Assembly (NCBI GenBank): GCA_045617525.1
Contig: JAZLIT010000013.1
Coordinates: 1 to 31,177, forward strand
Length of the DNA stretch: 31,177 bases
From: JAZLIT01 sp045617525
GTDB taxonomy: Bacteria > Bacillota > Bacilli > Bacillales_A > Planococcaceae
Direction: 5' to 3'
Part shown: piece by piece, positions 1 through 7,886 of the stretch
Position numbering within the stretch: position 1 is the first letter of the stretch
Layout: each line of letters opens with the position of its first letter
The notes under the pieces: generated by a model
Told to the model about the DNA's origin: nothing
What the model saw: only the letters and a program-made list of their open reading frames with translations
The model's database searches: none
Position numbers and translations under genes: made by a program

Positions 1-1
1 A

Positions 2-1678
2 TTATCGATTTTTTAACTGAAGGATTAATGATTCATCTGGTGTTACATATAATGTCTTCTGCTCAAAGTAAATAACGAAGCCTGGTTTTGATCCGTTTGG
101 TTTCTTTACATGACGAATTTCCGTATAGTCAACAGGCACACTTGCAGATTCTCTAGCCTTACTGTAGTAAGCGCTTAGTAGGGCTGCTTCGTGTAAAGTT
201 TGTTGGTCTGGATTATTTGAGTGTATGACAACATGAGAGCCTGGGATATCTTTTGTGTGAAGCCAAATTTCATCTTTTCTAGCTATTTTAAATGTTAAAT
301 AATCATTTTGTTTATTATTTTTTCCGACTGAAATTTCAGTTCCTGTTGTGGAAATAAATTTCTCTGGTGTCGGTTTAGTAGGTTTTTTCTTTTTCTTAGA
401 AGCACGTAAACGTAGGAAGCCACCTTCTGCTAGTTCCTCGCGAATTTCTTCTATATCACTAGGTGCAGCCTGTTGAACTTGCTGAGCTAGCATTTCAAAA
501 TAACGAACGTCTTCTACTGTTTTGTCTTTTTGCTCTTCAATTCGTAGTAAGGCTGTTTTCGCTTTATTGTACTTTTTAAAATAACTTTGTGCATTATCAA
601 TCGGCGTTTTACGAGGGCTTACTGAAATCGTAATTTCCTCAAGTTCATCACTGTAATAGTTTTGAACGGTTACTGTATCCACACCTTTAGCGAATTGATA
701 AATATTAGCCATTAGTAATTCGCCATAAAGTTGAAATTGATCGAGCTTACTGGCTTGGTCATAATCTTTTTGTAGCTTTTTTAATTTCAGCTTAAGCTTG
801 TCTACTTCGTTTGTTAACCATCGTTCTAAATCACCAGCCTGTTGTTTTACGCGATCTCGTTCAGCTCGAGCGAAAAATACACGATCAAGCAAGCTGCCAA
901 GTGTTGGATAGTACTGACGTTCCGAATCTATGTGATAAAGGGCAGCTGGTGAGAAATAGGTTTTCCCGTTGTGCTCGATAAATGTTGGCTCAGAAATGTC
1001 GGCAAGTTCTTGGATGTAGCTTTGGAAGCTTTCGCCTCTGTTCATACGGTGTAAAAGTTCAGTTGCATGCAACGGAGAGAAGCCTGAAAAAGCAGCGACA
1101 ATCTCTTTCGGTTCACGCGCTTCAGTGAAAAATGCTTCTACTTCAGCTGCTTCAACTGTATATGGATTAATTTTATTTTGAGCAGGTGGTGCAAGATACG
1201 TTTGCCCAGGTAGCACTGTTCGATAACTATTTAAAGATGGGGGTAAATGCTTCAAGCTATCAATAATTTTATCGTTTTCAGCGTCAATTAAAATACAGTT
1301 ACTATGACGACCCATAATTTCTACGATTAGCTTGCGTGTAATTGGATCGCCAATTTCATTTTTACTTTCAATCGTAAAGATAAAGATACGCTCCATGGCA
1401 TCTTGCTCAACTTTTTGAATAAAGCCGCCTTCAATATGTTTGCGTAACAGCGTACAAAACATAGGTGGTTCGGGTGGGTTTTCAACTTGCTGCTCCGTAA
1501 AGTGGAGGCGTGCATAAGATGGGTGGATCGATAAGAGTAATTTAAAATTGCTGCTAGCAGCACGGATTTGTAATAGTACTTCCATTGCGTTTGGTTGGTG
1601 AATTTTTGTGATACGTCCTGATGTTAGTGACGTAAGTTCCTTCGTCATTGCACGTGTAAATAAGCCGTCAAATGCCAT
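2..1678 (-). CDS. rqcH: RqcH, ribosome quality control protein (NFACT family, YloA)
   Basis: In the bacterial ribosome rescue pathway RqcH binds peptidyl-tRNA-blocked 50S subunits and recruits tRNA-Ala to add a C-terminal alanine tail that marks the stalled chain for proteolysis. The 558-residue product has the family order: NFACT-N domain (start MAFDGLFTRAMT, then GRITKIHQP), a helix-hairpin-helix and coiled-coil middle (about 260-420), a Lys-rich linker (KKKKKPTKPT) and the C-terminal NFACT-R domain (GKNNKQNDYLTFK, DEIWLHTKDIPGSHVVI, HVKKPNGSKPGFV). Length is close to the B. subtilis protein. The ATG at 1678 is chosen because AGAGGA lies six bases upstream; an ATG at 1684 sits directly against that site. 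The gene is complete, with its TAA at 2-4. One oddity: the Asp-Arg pair needed for tRNA-Ala binding in B. subtilis (D97-R98) aligns with Glu96-Arg97 here. Transcribed away from yloC. Confidence 0.95.
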   Translation of the reverse strand: MAFDGLFTRAMTKELTSLTSGRITKIHQPNAMEVLLQIRAASSNFKLLLSIHPSYARLHFTEQQVENPPEPPMFCTLLRKHIEGGFIQKVEQDAMERIFIFTIESKNEIGDPITRKLIVEIMGRHSNCILIDAENDKIIDSLKHLPPSLNSYRTVLPGQTYLAPPAQNKINPYTVEAAEVEAFFTEAREPKEIVAAFSGFSPLHATELLHRMNRGESFQSYIQELADISEPTFIEHNGKTYFSPAALYHIDSERQYYPTLGSLLDRVFFARAERDRVKQQAGDLERWLTNEVDKLKLKLKKLQKDYDQASKLDQFQLYGELLMANIYQFAKGVDTVTVQNYYSDELEEITISVSPRKTPIDNAQSYFKKYNKAKTALLRIEEQKDKTVEDVRYFEMLAQQVQQAAPSDIEEIREELAEGGFLRLRASKKKKKPTKPTPEKFISTTGTEISVGKNNKQNDYLTFKIARKDEIWLHTKDIPGSHVVIHSNNPDQQTLHEAALLSAYYSKARESASVPVDYTEIRHVKKPNGSKPGFVIYFEQKTLYVTPDESLILQLKNR

Positions 1679-1713
1679 TGTCATTCCTCTTTCGTTTGTC
1701 AGTCTATACCCTT

Positions 1714-1722
1714 ATCATACCA
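1714..1722 (-). promoter_or_regulatory. Putative extended -10 promoter of rqcH
   Basis: Read on the minus strand the sequence is TGGTATGAT, a TG-N-TATGAT extended -10 element about 36 bases upstream of the rqcH start. No convincing -35 box lies 16-18 bases further upstream, which is common for extended -10 sigma-A promoters. Inferred from sequence only. Confidence 0.4.
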
Positions 1723-1789
1723 TTTTTTCTAGCCTAAACACGCCAACTAGGAATTTCTATAAAACATTCGTCATAAATCGAAAAACATA

Positions 1790-1798
1790 TGCTATAAT
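1790..1798 (+). promoter_or_regulatory. Putative extended -10 promoter of yloC and the following genes
   Basis: TGCTATAAT is a perfect TG-N-TATAAT extended -10 element 35 bases upstream of the yloC start. The expected -35 position holds GTCATA, a poor match, so activity would rest on the extended -10. It is likely the main promoter for yloC-gmk-rpoZ and perhaps much of the long co-directional run, because no terminator with a T-tract appears until after spoVM. Confidence 0.5.
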
Positions 1799-1833
1799 TG
1801 AAAGAGTATGCAAAAAAAGGGGCGTGATGAACC

Positions 1834-2709
1834 TTGGTACGCAGTATGACCGGTTTTGGTAGAGGTGTCACAACGACAAACAATTATCAAATAACGGTAG
1901 AGGCTCGCTCTGTCAATCATCGCTTTTTAGAAGTCGGACTGAAATTCCCGAAAGAGTTTTTAGAAGTAGAAGCGATGGCGAAAAAGATTGTTTCTAATCA
2001 AACCTCACGGGGTAAAATTGACCTACACTTATCGATTAAAGAATTGCATGAAGCACCCAAGACTATTCGTATTAACTGGGCATTATTAGAAGCCTATCAA
2101 GCCGTCAAACAACAACTTTCTTCAAAAGTCTCGTTGCAACAAAACTGGACGATGGAAGAACTTGTGAAAATCGATCAAATGCTACTTGTTGAAAATGAAC
2201 AGCTAGCTATGGAAGATATGACAGAATGGATTCAAAATGCGACAAAAAAGGCAATTGATCAATTAGTGCAAATGCGAGAGCGTGAAGGACAAGAATTAAA
2301 GTCAGTTATGCTACAATTAAAAAATCAGCTACAAGATGAAATCATAAAAATAAAAGAGTGCTCATCTGAAGTGGTTTTAAAATATCGTAATCGTTTACTT
2401 GAACGCATAAAAGAAGTTGCGGAAAATGAACACGTGGAAGCGCGTGTATTAGCAGAAGTAGCACTTTTTGCAGAACGTGTAGATATTACGGAAGAGTTGG
2501 ACAGGATGGAGAGTCATATTGTTCAACTTGAAGAAATCATGCAGGAATCAGAAGCAATTGGACGTAAACTTGAATTTTTAATGCAGGAAATGCATCGTGA
2601 AATTAACACCATTGGTTCAAAAAATCAATCGTCAAAGTGTTCAGTCGCGGTAGTACAAGCGAAAATGATTCTGGAGAAAATGCGCGAACAAGTGCAAAAT
2701 ATTGAGTAA
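1834..2709 (+). CDS. yloC: YicC/YloC family endoribonuclease
   Basis: The product belongs to the YicC/YloC family, whose members have been characterised as endoribonucleases. The 291 residues equal the B. subtilis YloC length. The family N-terminus (SMTGFGRG, then EARSVNHRFLEV) and the conserved C-terminal DUF1732 part (EFLMQEMHREINTIGSKNQS, ending KMREQVQNIE) are both intact; the middle is charged and predicted helical. The start is a TTG at 1834, giving MVRSMTGFG as in relatives; the ribosome-binding sequence before it is weak (a GTGAT-type match close by, and AAGGGG about 12 bases away). It is the first gene of the rightward run. In B. subtilis remA stands between yloC and gmk; here it is absent. 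Confidence 0.92.
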   Translation: MVRSMTGFGRGVTTTNNYQITVEARSVNHRFLEVGLKFPKEFLEVEAMAKKIVSNQTSRGKIDLHLSIKELHEAPKTIRINWALLEAYQAVKQQLSSKVSLQQNWTMEELVKIDQMLLVENEQLAMEDMTEWIQNATKKAIDQLVQMREREGQELKSVMLQLKNQLQDEIIKIKECSSEVVLKYRNRLLERIKEVAENEHVEARVLAEVALFAERVDITEELDRMESHIVQLEEIMQESEAIGRKLEFLMQEMHREINTIGSKNQSSKCSVAVVQAKMILEKMREQVQNIE

Positions 2710-2771
2710 GTTTTAACTTCTTTCCGCTAAAGCCTCCCACCTCTATAGGTTACGAGTATGCGGAGTATTTG

Positions 2772-2864
2772 TTGTTTTCAAATGGTGTCTTAAACAATTG
2801 CGAAGAAGAAGTTAAGCCTCTGGCAGATGTCACGAATTCTACCGAGGCAGAATTGATAGAATGA
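2772..2864 (+). CDS. Hypothetical 30-residue reading frame in the yloC-gmk gap (possible remnant)
   Basis: A frame stays open from 2706 to a TGA at 2862-2864 that lies inside the gmk ribosome-binding site, the arrangement expected of a gene translated just before gmk. A TTG at 2772 with GGAG six bases upstream would give 30 residues ending VTNSTEAELIE, acidic in its second half. I recognise no family in it, and it does not resemble RemA, which usually occupies this slot. It may be the C-terminal remnant of a lost gene, a real small protein, or chance. Confidence 0.2.
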   Translation: MFSNGVLNNCEEEVKPLADVTNSTEAELIE

Positions 2865-2878
2865 GGGAGTATTTAAAC

Positions 2879-3496
2879 ATGATTAAACAACGTGGCTTAT
2901 TAATAGTCTTATCTGGGCCTTCAGGCGTGGGGAAAGGTACAGTTCGTAAAGAGCTTTTTTCTCAACCTGATACAAACTATGAGTATTCGATTTCTGCAAC
3001 AACACGCTCTCCGCGTGAAGGTGAAGTGGATGCTGTCGATTATTTCTTCAAATCTCGAGAAGAATTTGAAGCGTTAATCGAACAAGGCGGGCTTTTGGAG
3101 CATGCTGAATTTGTTGGGAACTATTATGGTACACCGCTTGCTTATGTAAATGAAACGTTAGAAGCTGGGCGAGATGTATTTTTAGAAATCGAAGTTCAAG
3201 GTGCAGCCCAAATACGCGAAAAAGCGCCAGATGCACTATTTATCTTTTTAGCACCACCTAGCATTTCAGAGCTAGAGCAACGATTAATAGGTCGCGGCAC
3301 GGAGCCAGAAGACATTATTGCAAAACGAATTGCAACAGCGCGTGAAGAAGTCGAAATGATGAGCCTTTATGATTACGTTGTTGAGAATGATGAAGTACAA
3401 AATGCGTGCGATAAAATTAATGCAATTATTAAAGCAGAACATTGCCGCCGCGAACGAGTAGAAAAACGATATTTGTCAATGTTGAGAGGAGAATGA
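2879..3496 (+). CDS. gmk: Guanylate kinase
   Basis: Phosphorylates GMP/dGMP to GDP/dGDP with ATP in purine nucleotide synthesis, and so also affects the GTP/(p)ppGpp balance. The 205-residue product has the P-loop at residues 13-21 (GPSGVGKGT), the GMP-binding segment SATTRSPREGEVDAVDYFF, the downstream GNYYGTP and DVFLEIEVQGA motifs, and the lid region RGTEPEDIIAKR. The ATG at 2879 is preferred because AGGGAG (2864-2869) stands about nine bases upstream; the in-frame ATG at 2861 overlaps that site and would add six residues not found in relatives. rpoZ follows after four bases, the usual gmk-rpoZ pairing. Confidence 0.96.
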   Translation: MIKQRGLLIVLSGPSGVGKGTVRKELFSQPDTNYEYSISATTRSPREGEVDAVDYFFKSREEFEALIEQGGLLEHAEFVGNYYGTPLAYVNETLEAGRDVFLEIEVQGAAQIREKAPDALFIFLAPPSISELEQRLIGRGTEPEDIIAKRIATAREEVEMMSLYDYVVENDEVQNACDKINAIIKAEHCRRERVEKRYLSMLRGE

Positions 3497-3500
3497 AAAT

Positions 3501-3725
3501 ATGTTATATCCATCAGTAGATTCATTAAAAAAAGAGATCGATTCAAAATATTCACTAGTGAGCTTAGCTTCTAAGCGTGCTCGCCAAATGCAAGAAGAGG
3601 GTGGAGAGCGTCTTGATAAGTACGTTTCTTACAAGCCTGTTGGCCGCGCACTAGAAGAAATCGCTGCAAAAAAATTATCACGTGTAGCGCCAGACGCTTC
3701 TACAGTTTACGAAGACGAAATTTAA
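3501..3725 (+). CDS. rpoZ: RNA polymerase omega subunit
   Basis: The small omega subunit helps beta-prime fold and join the RNA polymerase core. The 74-residue product carries the typical features: an N-terminal MLYPSVDSLKKEIDSKYSLV, the basic helix ASKRARQM, and the conserved KPVGRALEEIAAKKL. It is slightly longer than the 67-residue B. subtilis omega, the extra residues being at the variable C-terminus. AGGAG lies about ten bases before the ATG. It is tightly coupled to gmk, and a 90-base gap separates it from coaBC. Confidence 0.95.
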   Translation: MLYPSVDSLKKEIDSKYSLVSLASKRARQMQEEGGERLDKYVSYKPVGRALEEIAAKKLSRVAPDASTVYEDEI

Positions 3726-3765
3726 TTTTTTCGGAAATCATTTAAGAAATAATACTGACTTTAGG

Positions 3766-3794
3766 AGCTCCCGGAGAATTTTTCTTTGGGAGCT
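3766..3794 (+). other. Hairpin between rpoZ and coaBC
   Basis: AGCTCCC (3766-3772) pairs with GGGAGCT (3788-3794) around a 15-base T-rich loop. No T-tract follows the right arm, and the coaBC ribosome-binding site starts about nine bases later. It could be a weak attenuator, an RNA-processing site or a leader structure affecting coaBC; I would not call it a terminator. Confidence 0.3.
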
Positions 3795-3815
3795 TGTCAT
3801 TTGAGGGGGAAAACG

Positions 3816-4943
3816 ATGCAGAAGAAAAATATATTATTATGCGTATCGGGCGGTATCGCCGTTTATAAGGCAGTGAACTTAACGAGTAAGCTAACTCAAG
3901 CAAATTTTAATGTAAAAGTCATTATGACTGCTTCAGCACGGCAGTTTGTTAATCCCTTAAGTTTTCAAGTGATGTCAAAAAATGATGTCTATTTTGATAC
4001 CTTTGATGAAAAAGATTCTTCGGTTATTGCTCATATTGATTTGGCTGACTGGGCCGATTTAGTGCTTGTTGCACCTACAACAGCCAATGTAATTGGAAAA
4101 TTGGCGAATGGTATTGCCGATGATATGCTGACGACGACGTTACTCGCTACGACAGCACCGGTTTGGATTGCCCCGGCGATGAATGTACATATGTATGATC
4201 ATCCTGCAGTCATACGAAATATAGAAATACTACATCAGGATGGCTACCGTTTTATCGAGCCATCTGAAGGTTATTTAGCCTGTGGTTATGTAGGTAAAGG
4301 TCGTTTAGAGGAGCCAGAGAAGATCACAGAATTGGCACTAGCATATTTTCAAGGCCAGCCGAAACAATTACAAGGTAAAAAGATTGTAATTACAGCGGGG
4401 GTTACGCAGGAAAAACTCAAGCAACTAAATCTAAAACTTACATCAACTGCTAGTGTTCCAACCTTTAGCACAACCTTAGCACAGGTGGCCGTAGGATTAG
4501 GCGCAGAAGTTACGCTCCTAGCAGCAAATTTACATAGCGAAATTCCACAAGGTGTTCGCTTAATTCAGGTGGAAACATCTAGTGAATTAATAAAAGCATT
4601 GACTGTTGAAAATGAGCAGTCGCATGTTGTTATTCATACGGCCAATGTAAATGAATATAAAATCACAAAAGAAATGGACACAGAAACTGAGTTCAATGTT
4701 TCAGTGGAGCCTGTAGATTTACTTGCTACCTTAGAAAAAGCAACTGATGATCAAATATTCCTCTCTTACGAAGAGGATCAAGAGAAGGTTATTTTCCCGC
4801 AATCCGTTCAGCTTGATTATGTTTTAACAAATTCAGCATTACGTCATTCTAAGGGTGAATCGATACGATTGGGGCAAACTTCAGAGATAGAAAGAGCGAA
4901 AGCTGTATTCAATATACTTTTTGGAAGTGAAAATAACCTATGA
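3816..4943 (+). CDS. coaBC: CoaBC-like protein: intact phosphopantothenoylcysteine decarboxylase, degenerate CoaB half
   Basis: CoaBC normally makes 4'-phosphopantothenoylcysteine (CoaB) and decarboxylates it (CoaC) in coenzyme A synthesis. Residues 1-175 form a complete CoaC flavoprotein domain: SGGIAVYKA, catalytic His73 (AHIDLADWAD), Asn123 (PAMNVHMY) and Cys156 (GYLACGYVGKG). Residues 188-375 align along the CoaB fold but the motifs are gone. The usual GGTxExxD is GVTQEKLK, the invariant ITNxSSGxMG loop reads LTSTASVPTF, AAVADY is TANVNEY, the KxKK motif is missing, and GFxAET is LSYEEDQE. The frame is open throughout, and other frames do not restore the motifs, so this is substitution rather than a frameshift. 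At 375 residues it is about 30 shorter than B. subtilis CoaBC. The ATG at 3816 follows GAGGGGGA. It overlaps priA by an ATGA. Confidence 0.88.
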   Translation: MQKKNILLCVSGGIAVYKAVNLTSKLTQANFNVKVIMTASARQFVNPLSFQVMSKNDVYFDTFDEKDSSVIAHIDLADWADLVLVAPTTANVIGKLANGIADDMLTTTLLATTAPVWIAPAMNVHMYDHPAVIRNIEILHQDGYRFIEPSEGYLACGYVGKGRLEEPEKITELALAYFQGQPKQLQGKKIVITAGVTQEKLKQLNLKLTSTASVPTFSTTLAQVAVGLGAEVTLLAANLHSEIPQGVRLIQVETSSELIKALTVENEQSHVVIHTANVNEYKITKEMDTETEFNVSVEPVDLLATLEKATDDQIFLSYEEDQEKVIFPQSVQLDYVLTNSALRHSKGESIRLGQTSEIERAKAVFNILFGSENNL

Positions 4944-7360
4944 TTGAAAAAATAGCATCTGTGATCGTCGATGTTTCGGCCTATCCTGTTGATCGTCCAT
5001 TCGATTATAGTATCCCCCTAAAATTTGCTGATATTATCGAAGTAGGTTGCCGCGTAAAAGTACCTTTTGGGCCGCGTAATGTACTTGGTTTTGTGGTGGC
5101 AATTAAAGAAGAAACCGATTTTGATCGTTCGAAAATTAAAGCGGTGGCAGAAGTGATGGATATAGAGCCTGTGCTAACGCAAGAGCTGATGCAGCTTGCA
5201 CCGTGGTTGAAAAATGAAACGATCTGTTATGAGATTGATGCGCTGCAAGTTATGCTACCATCTGCATTGCGTGCGAAATATGAAAAAATCGCTTATTTAG
5301 TCGTTCCTCTTGAAGAAATTCCGGAACGGTTACAGGCTTTTTTTACGTCAACAAATTTAGCGACGAATGTGAAAAATTTTGAAAAGGCCGATGAATTTTC
5401 CTTGTTAAAGGAAGCAATTCAGGCGGGCTATGTAAAAATTGAAAATAGTGTGAAGCAACAGGGCAATGTAAAATTCGAGCGGGCGATTAAAATTTCGAGC
5501 GACACCCAGTTGTTGGCTGAAATTGAAGCTCAAATTTTAGCGCGTTCGAAAAAGCAAAAATTGCTCGCGCAATGGATGCTTCAACATGTCGGGGAAACAA
5601 TCCCGGTTCAAGCTGTCTATGAAGAAATTGATGTGACGAGTGCAGTCATAAAGCAAGTGGTAGAACGCGGGGCCGCACAATTTGTGCAACAAGAAGTGTA
5701 CCGAGATCCGTTCACGAAAGATGTTGAGCACACGAATAATTTACAGCTAACCGATGAACAACATAATGCGCTCGGAAAAATACTCGATGCAATGGCACAA
5801 AAAAAGCCGGAAACGTTTTTACTACATGGAATAACGGGCAGCGGGAAAACGGAAATTTATTTACAGGCTATAGAACGTACGCTAGCGGACGGTAAGGATG
5901 CGATTGTACTTGTTCCTGAAATTTCATTAACACCTCAAATGACGGAGCGCTTTAGATCTCGTTTTGGTGAAAAAGTAGCGGTTATGCACAGTGGATTATC
6001 GGTCGGTGAAAAATACGATGAATGGCGCAAAATGCAGCAGGGCAAAGTCCATGTTGTTGTTGGCGCACGCTCAGCAATTTTTGCACCATTTCAAAATATA
6101 GGGCTCATCATACTAGATGAAGAGCATGAATCAACATATAAGCAGGATGATTCACCGCGCTACCATGCGCGTGATGTGGCAATTTGGCGCGCAAAATTTA
6201 ATAATTGCCCAGTCATTTTAGGCAGTGCAACGCCTTCGTTAGATTCGTTTGCACGTGCAAAAAAGGGCGTTTATACATTATTGCAGTTAAAAGAACGTGC
6301 AAAAAAGCAGGCATTACCTAAAGTACAAGTAGTGGATATGCGAGCTGAGTTGCAAAGTGGAAATCGCTCTACATTTAGTGTGGCGCTAATGGAAGCAATG
6401 CGTGAACGATTTGAGCGTAAGGAGCAAATTGTACTATTTCTAAATCGTCGGGGCTATTCTTCATTTGTGCTTTGTCGTGATTGCGGTACGGTTGTACAAT
6501 GTCCAAACTGTGATATTTCATTAACCTATCACCGCTCAACAGAAAAGCTGAAATGTCATTATTGTGGTCATGATGAGCATGTTCCGCATGAATGTCCTCA
6601 ATGTCAAAGTGATCATATTCGTTTTTTTGGAACGGGTACACAGAAGATAGAAGAAGAAATTTACACGTTGTTCCCAGAGGCGCGAGTCCTAAGGATGGAC
6701 GTCGATACCACGAAACAAAAGGGCTCACATGAACAATTACTTGATGCATTTGCTACAGGGGAATACAATATATTACTTGGTACGCAAATGATTGCAAAGG
6801 GACTAGATTTCCCGAATATTACGTTAGTGGGCGTATTGAGTGCAGATACATCACTACATTTACCGGATTATCGTTCTGCTGAGCGCACGTTCCAACTGCT
6901 AACTCAAGTAAGTGGGCGCGCGGGACGCCATGATAAGTTAGGTGAGGTTGTGGTTCAAACCTATACACCGGAGCATTATGCAATTGAACTAGCGAAAGAT
7001 CAGTTATATGAACCGTTTTATGAACGTGAAATGTATATGAGAAGGCAAGCAGGCTATCCACCGTATTATTACTTGGCATTAATCCAGGTGACGCATGAGG
7101 ATGTTATGCTGGCGGCGGAGTATGCAGCAAGGGCCACAGAGTATTTACGTGAGCAATTATCGTTCAGTATATCGATCATCGGGCCAACAACTGCGAGCAT
7201 AAGCCGTCTCCAAAATAGATATCGTTATCAATGTTTGATAAAATACAAGGTAGAGCCCAATTTGATACCTGTGCTGCTTCAATTAATTAAGCTGTACCGC
7301 TCAGATTGGATAAAAAAAGGAATTACGCTAACCGTCGATTTAGATCCGACCATGATTTAG
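4940..7360 (+). CDS. priA: Primosomal protein N' (replication restart helicase PriA)
   Basis: PriA recognises stalled or recombination-made forks and reloads the replicative helicase; it is a 3'-5' superfamily 2 helicase. The 806-residue product matches the B. subtilis length. The N-terminal 3'-DNA-binding domain (about 1-110) contains DRPFDYSIP and GCRVKVPFGPRNVLGFV. The helicase core has Walker A GITGSGKTE near residue 296, DEEH near 393 followed by the PriA aromatic-rich loop (STYKQDDSPRYHARD), and motif VI VSGRAGR near 655. Between the helicase lobes lies the eight-Cys zinc-binding insert (about 511-555: CRDCG, CPNC, CHYCG, CPQC). Start overlaps the coaBC stop (ATGA), so translation is probably coupled. 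Confidence 0.97.
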   Translation: MIEKIASVIVDVSAYPVDRPFDYSIPLKFADIIEVGCRVKVPFGPRNVLGFVVAIKEETDFDRSKIKAVAEVMDIEPVLTQELMQLAPWLKNETICYEIDALQVMLPSALRAKYEKIAYLVVPLEEIPERLQAFFTSTNLATNVKNFEKADEFSLLKEAIQAGYVKIENSVKQQGNVKFERAIKISSDTQLLAEIEAQILARSKKQKLLAQWMLQHVGETIPVQAVYEEIDVTSAVIKQVVERGAAQFVQQEVYRDPFTKDVEHTNNLQLTDEQHNALGKILDAMAQKKPETFLLHGITGSGKTEIYLQAIERTLADGKDAIVLVPEISLTPQMTERFRSRFGEKVAVMHSGLSVGEKYDEWRKMQQGKVHVVVGARSAIFAPFQNIGLIILDEEHESTYKQDDSPRYHARDVAIWRAKFNNCPVILGSATPSLDSFARAKKGVYTLLQLKERAKKQALPKVQVVDMRAELQSGNRSTFSVALMEAMRERFERKEQIVLFLNRRGYSSFVLCRDCGTVVQCPNCDISLTYHRSTEKLKCHYCGHDEHVPHECPQCQSDHIRFFGTGTQKIEEEIYTLFPEARVLRMDVDTTKQKGSHEQLLDAFATGEYNILLGTQMIAKGLDFPNITLVGVLSADTSLHLPDYRSAERTFQLLTQVSGRAGRHDKLGEVVVQTYTPEHYAIELAKDQLYEPFYEREMYMRRQAGYPPYYYLALIQVTHEDVMLAAEYAARATEYLREQLSFSISIIGPTTASISRLQNRYRYQCLIKYKVEPNLIPVLLQLIKLYRSDWIKKGITLTVDLDPTMI

Positions 7361-7392
7361 TAGCGTTTAATATAGAAAGAGGTACGGATAAT

Positions 7393-7884
7393 ATGGCTAT
7401 TTTAAAAGTAATTACATCACCAGCAGAAATTTTATCAGCTCCAACAAAAGAAGTAACAGTAATTGATGATTCAATCATCACATTATTGGATGATTTATAT
7501 GACACAATGGTTGAGCATGATGGTGTTGGTATTGCTGCACCACAAGTAAATGTAGGTTTGCGTATTGCAATTGTTGAATTAGGTGAAGATATTTTAGAAA
7601 TGATTAACCCAATCGTAATTGAAACACGTGGTGAAGAAGAAGACGTAGAAGGCTGCTTAAGCTTCCCAGATTTATTTGGTATGGTAAAACGCCCAACTTA
7701 TGTGAAATTGGAAGCAGCAGATCGCGAAGGTCGCATTTATGAATTAGAAGCAGAAGATTTTGAAGCACGCTGCATTTTACATGAAATCGATCATTTAGAT
7801 GGTGTTTTATTCGATTCGAAAATGACACGTGTACTGACGCAAGCAGAATTAGATGAATTATACGCGGATATGGAGGAGGAATAA
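7393..7884 (+). CDS. def: Peptide deformylase (type 1)
   Basis: Removes the N-formyl group from new polypeptides. All three metal/catalytic motifs are present in the 163-residue product: motif 1 GVGIAAPQV (44-52), motif 2 EGCLSFP (86-92, metal-binding Cys88) and motif 3 HEIDHLDG (130-137, His130, His134 and catalytic Glu131). The EGCLSFP form and size fit the shorter type-1 Def rather than the longer YkrB type. The ATG at 7393 is chosen because AAAGAGG (around 7376-7382) precedes it and the protein then begins MAILKVITSPAEIL as in relatives; an upstream in-frame start would lie inside priA. It is followed after two bases by fmt, the classic def-fmt pair. Confidence 0.95.
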   Translation: MAILKVITSPAEILSAPTKEVTVIDDSIITLLDDLYDTMVEHDGVGIAAPQVNVGLRIAIVELGEDILEMINPIVIETRGEEEDVEGCLSFPDLFGMVKRPTYVKLEAADREGRIYELEAEDFEARCILHEIDHLDGVLFDSKMTRVLTQAELDELYADMEEE

Positions 7885-7886
7885 GG

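Noticed and set aside
1608..1862. An 84-codon plus-strand frame across the rqcH-yloC divergent region
   Set aside because: It overlaps both the rqcH start and the yloC start in the wrong frame and crosses both predicted promoters.
4377..4943. A frameshift as the cause of the odd CoaB half of CoaBC
   Set aside because: The other frames do not contain the missing motifs, and the reading frame keeps alignable structure to the end, so substitution is the better explanation.
6375..6749. A 124-codon minus-strand frame inside priA
   Set aside because: It is antisense to the zinc-binding region of PriA; His/Cys content simply reflects the complement.
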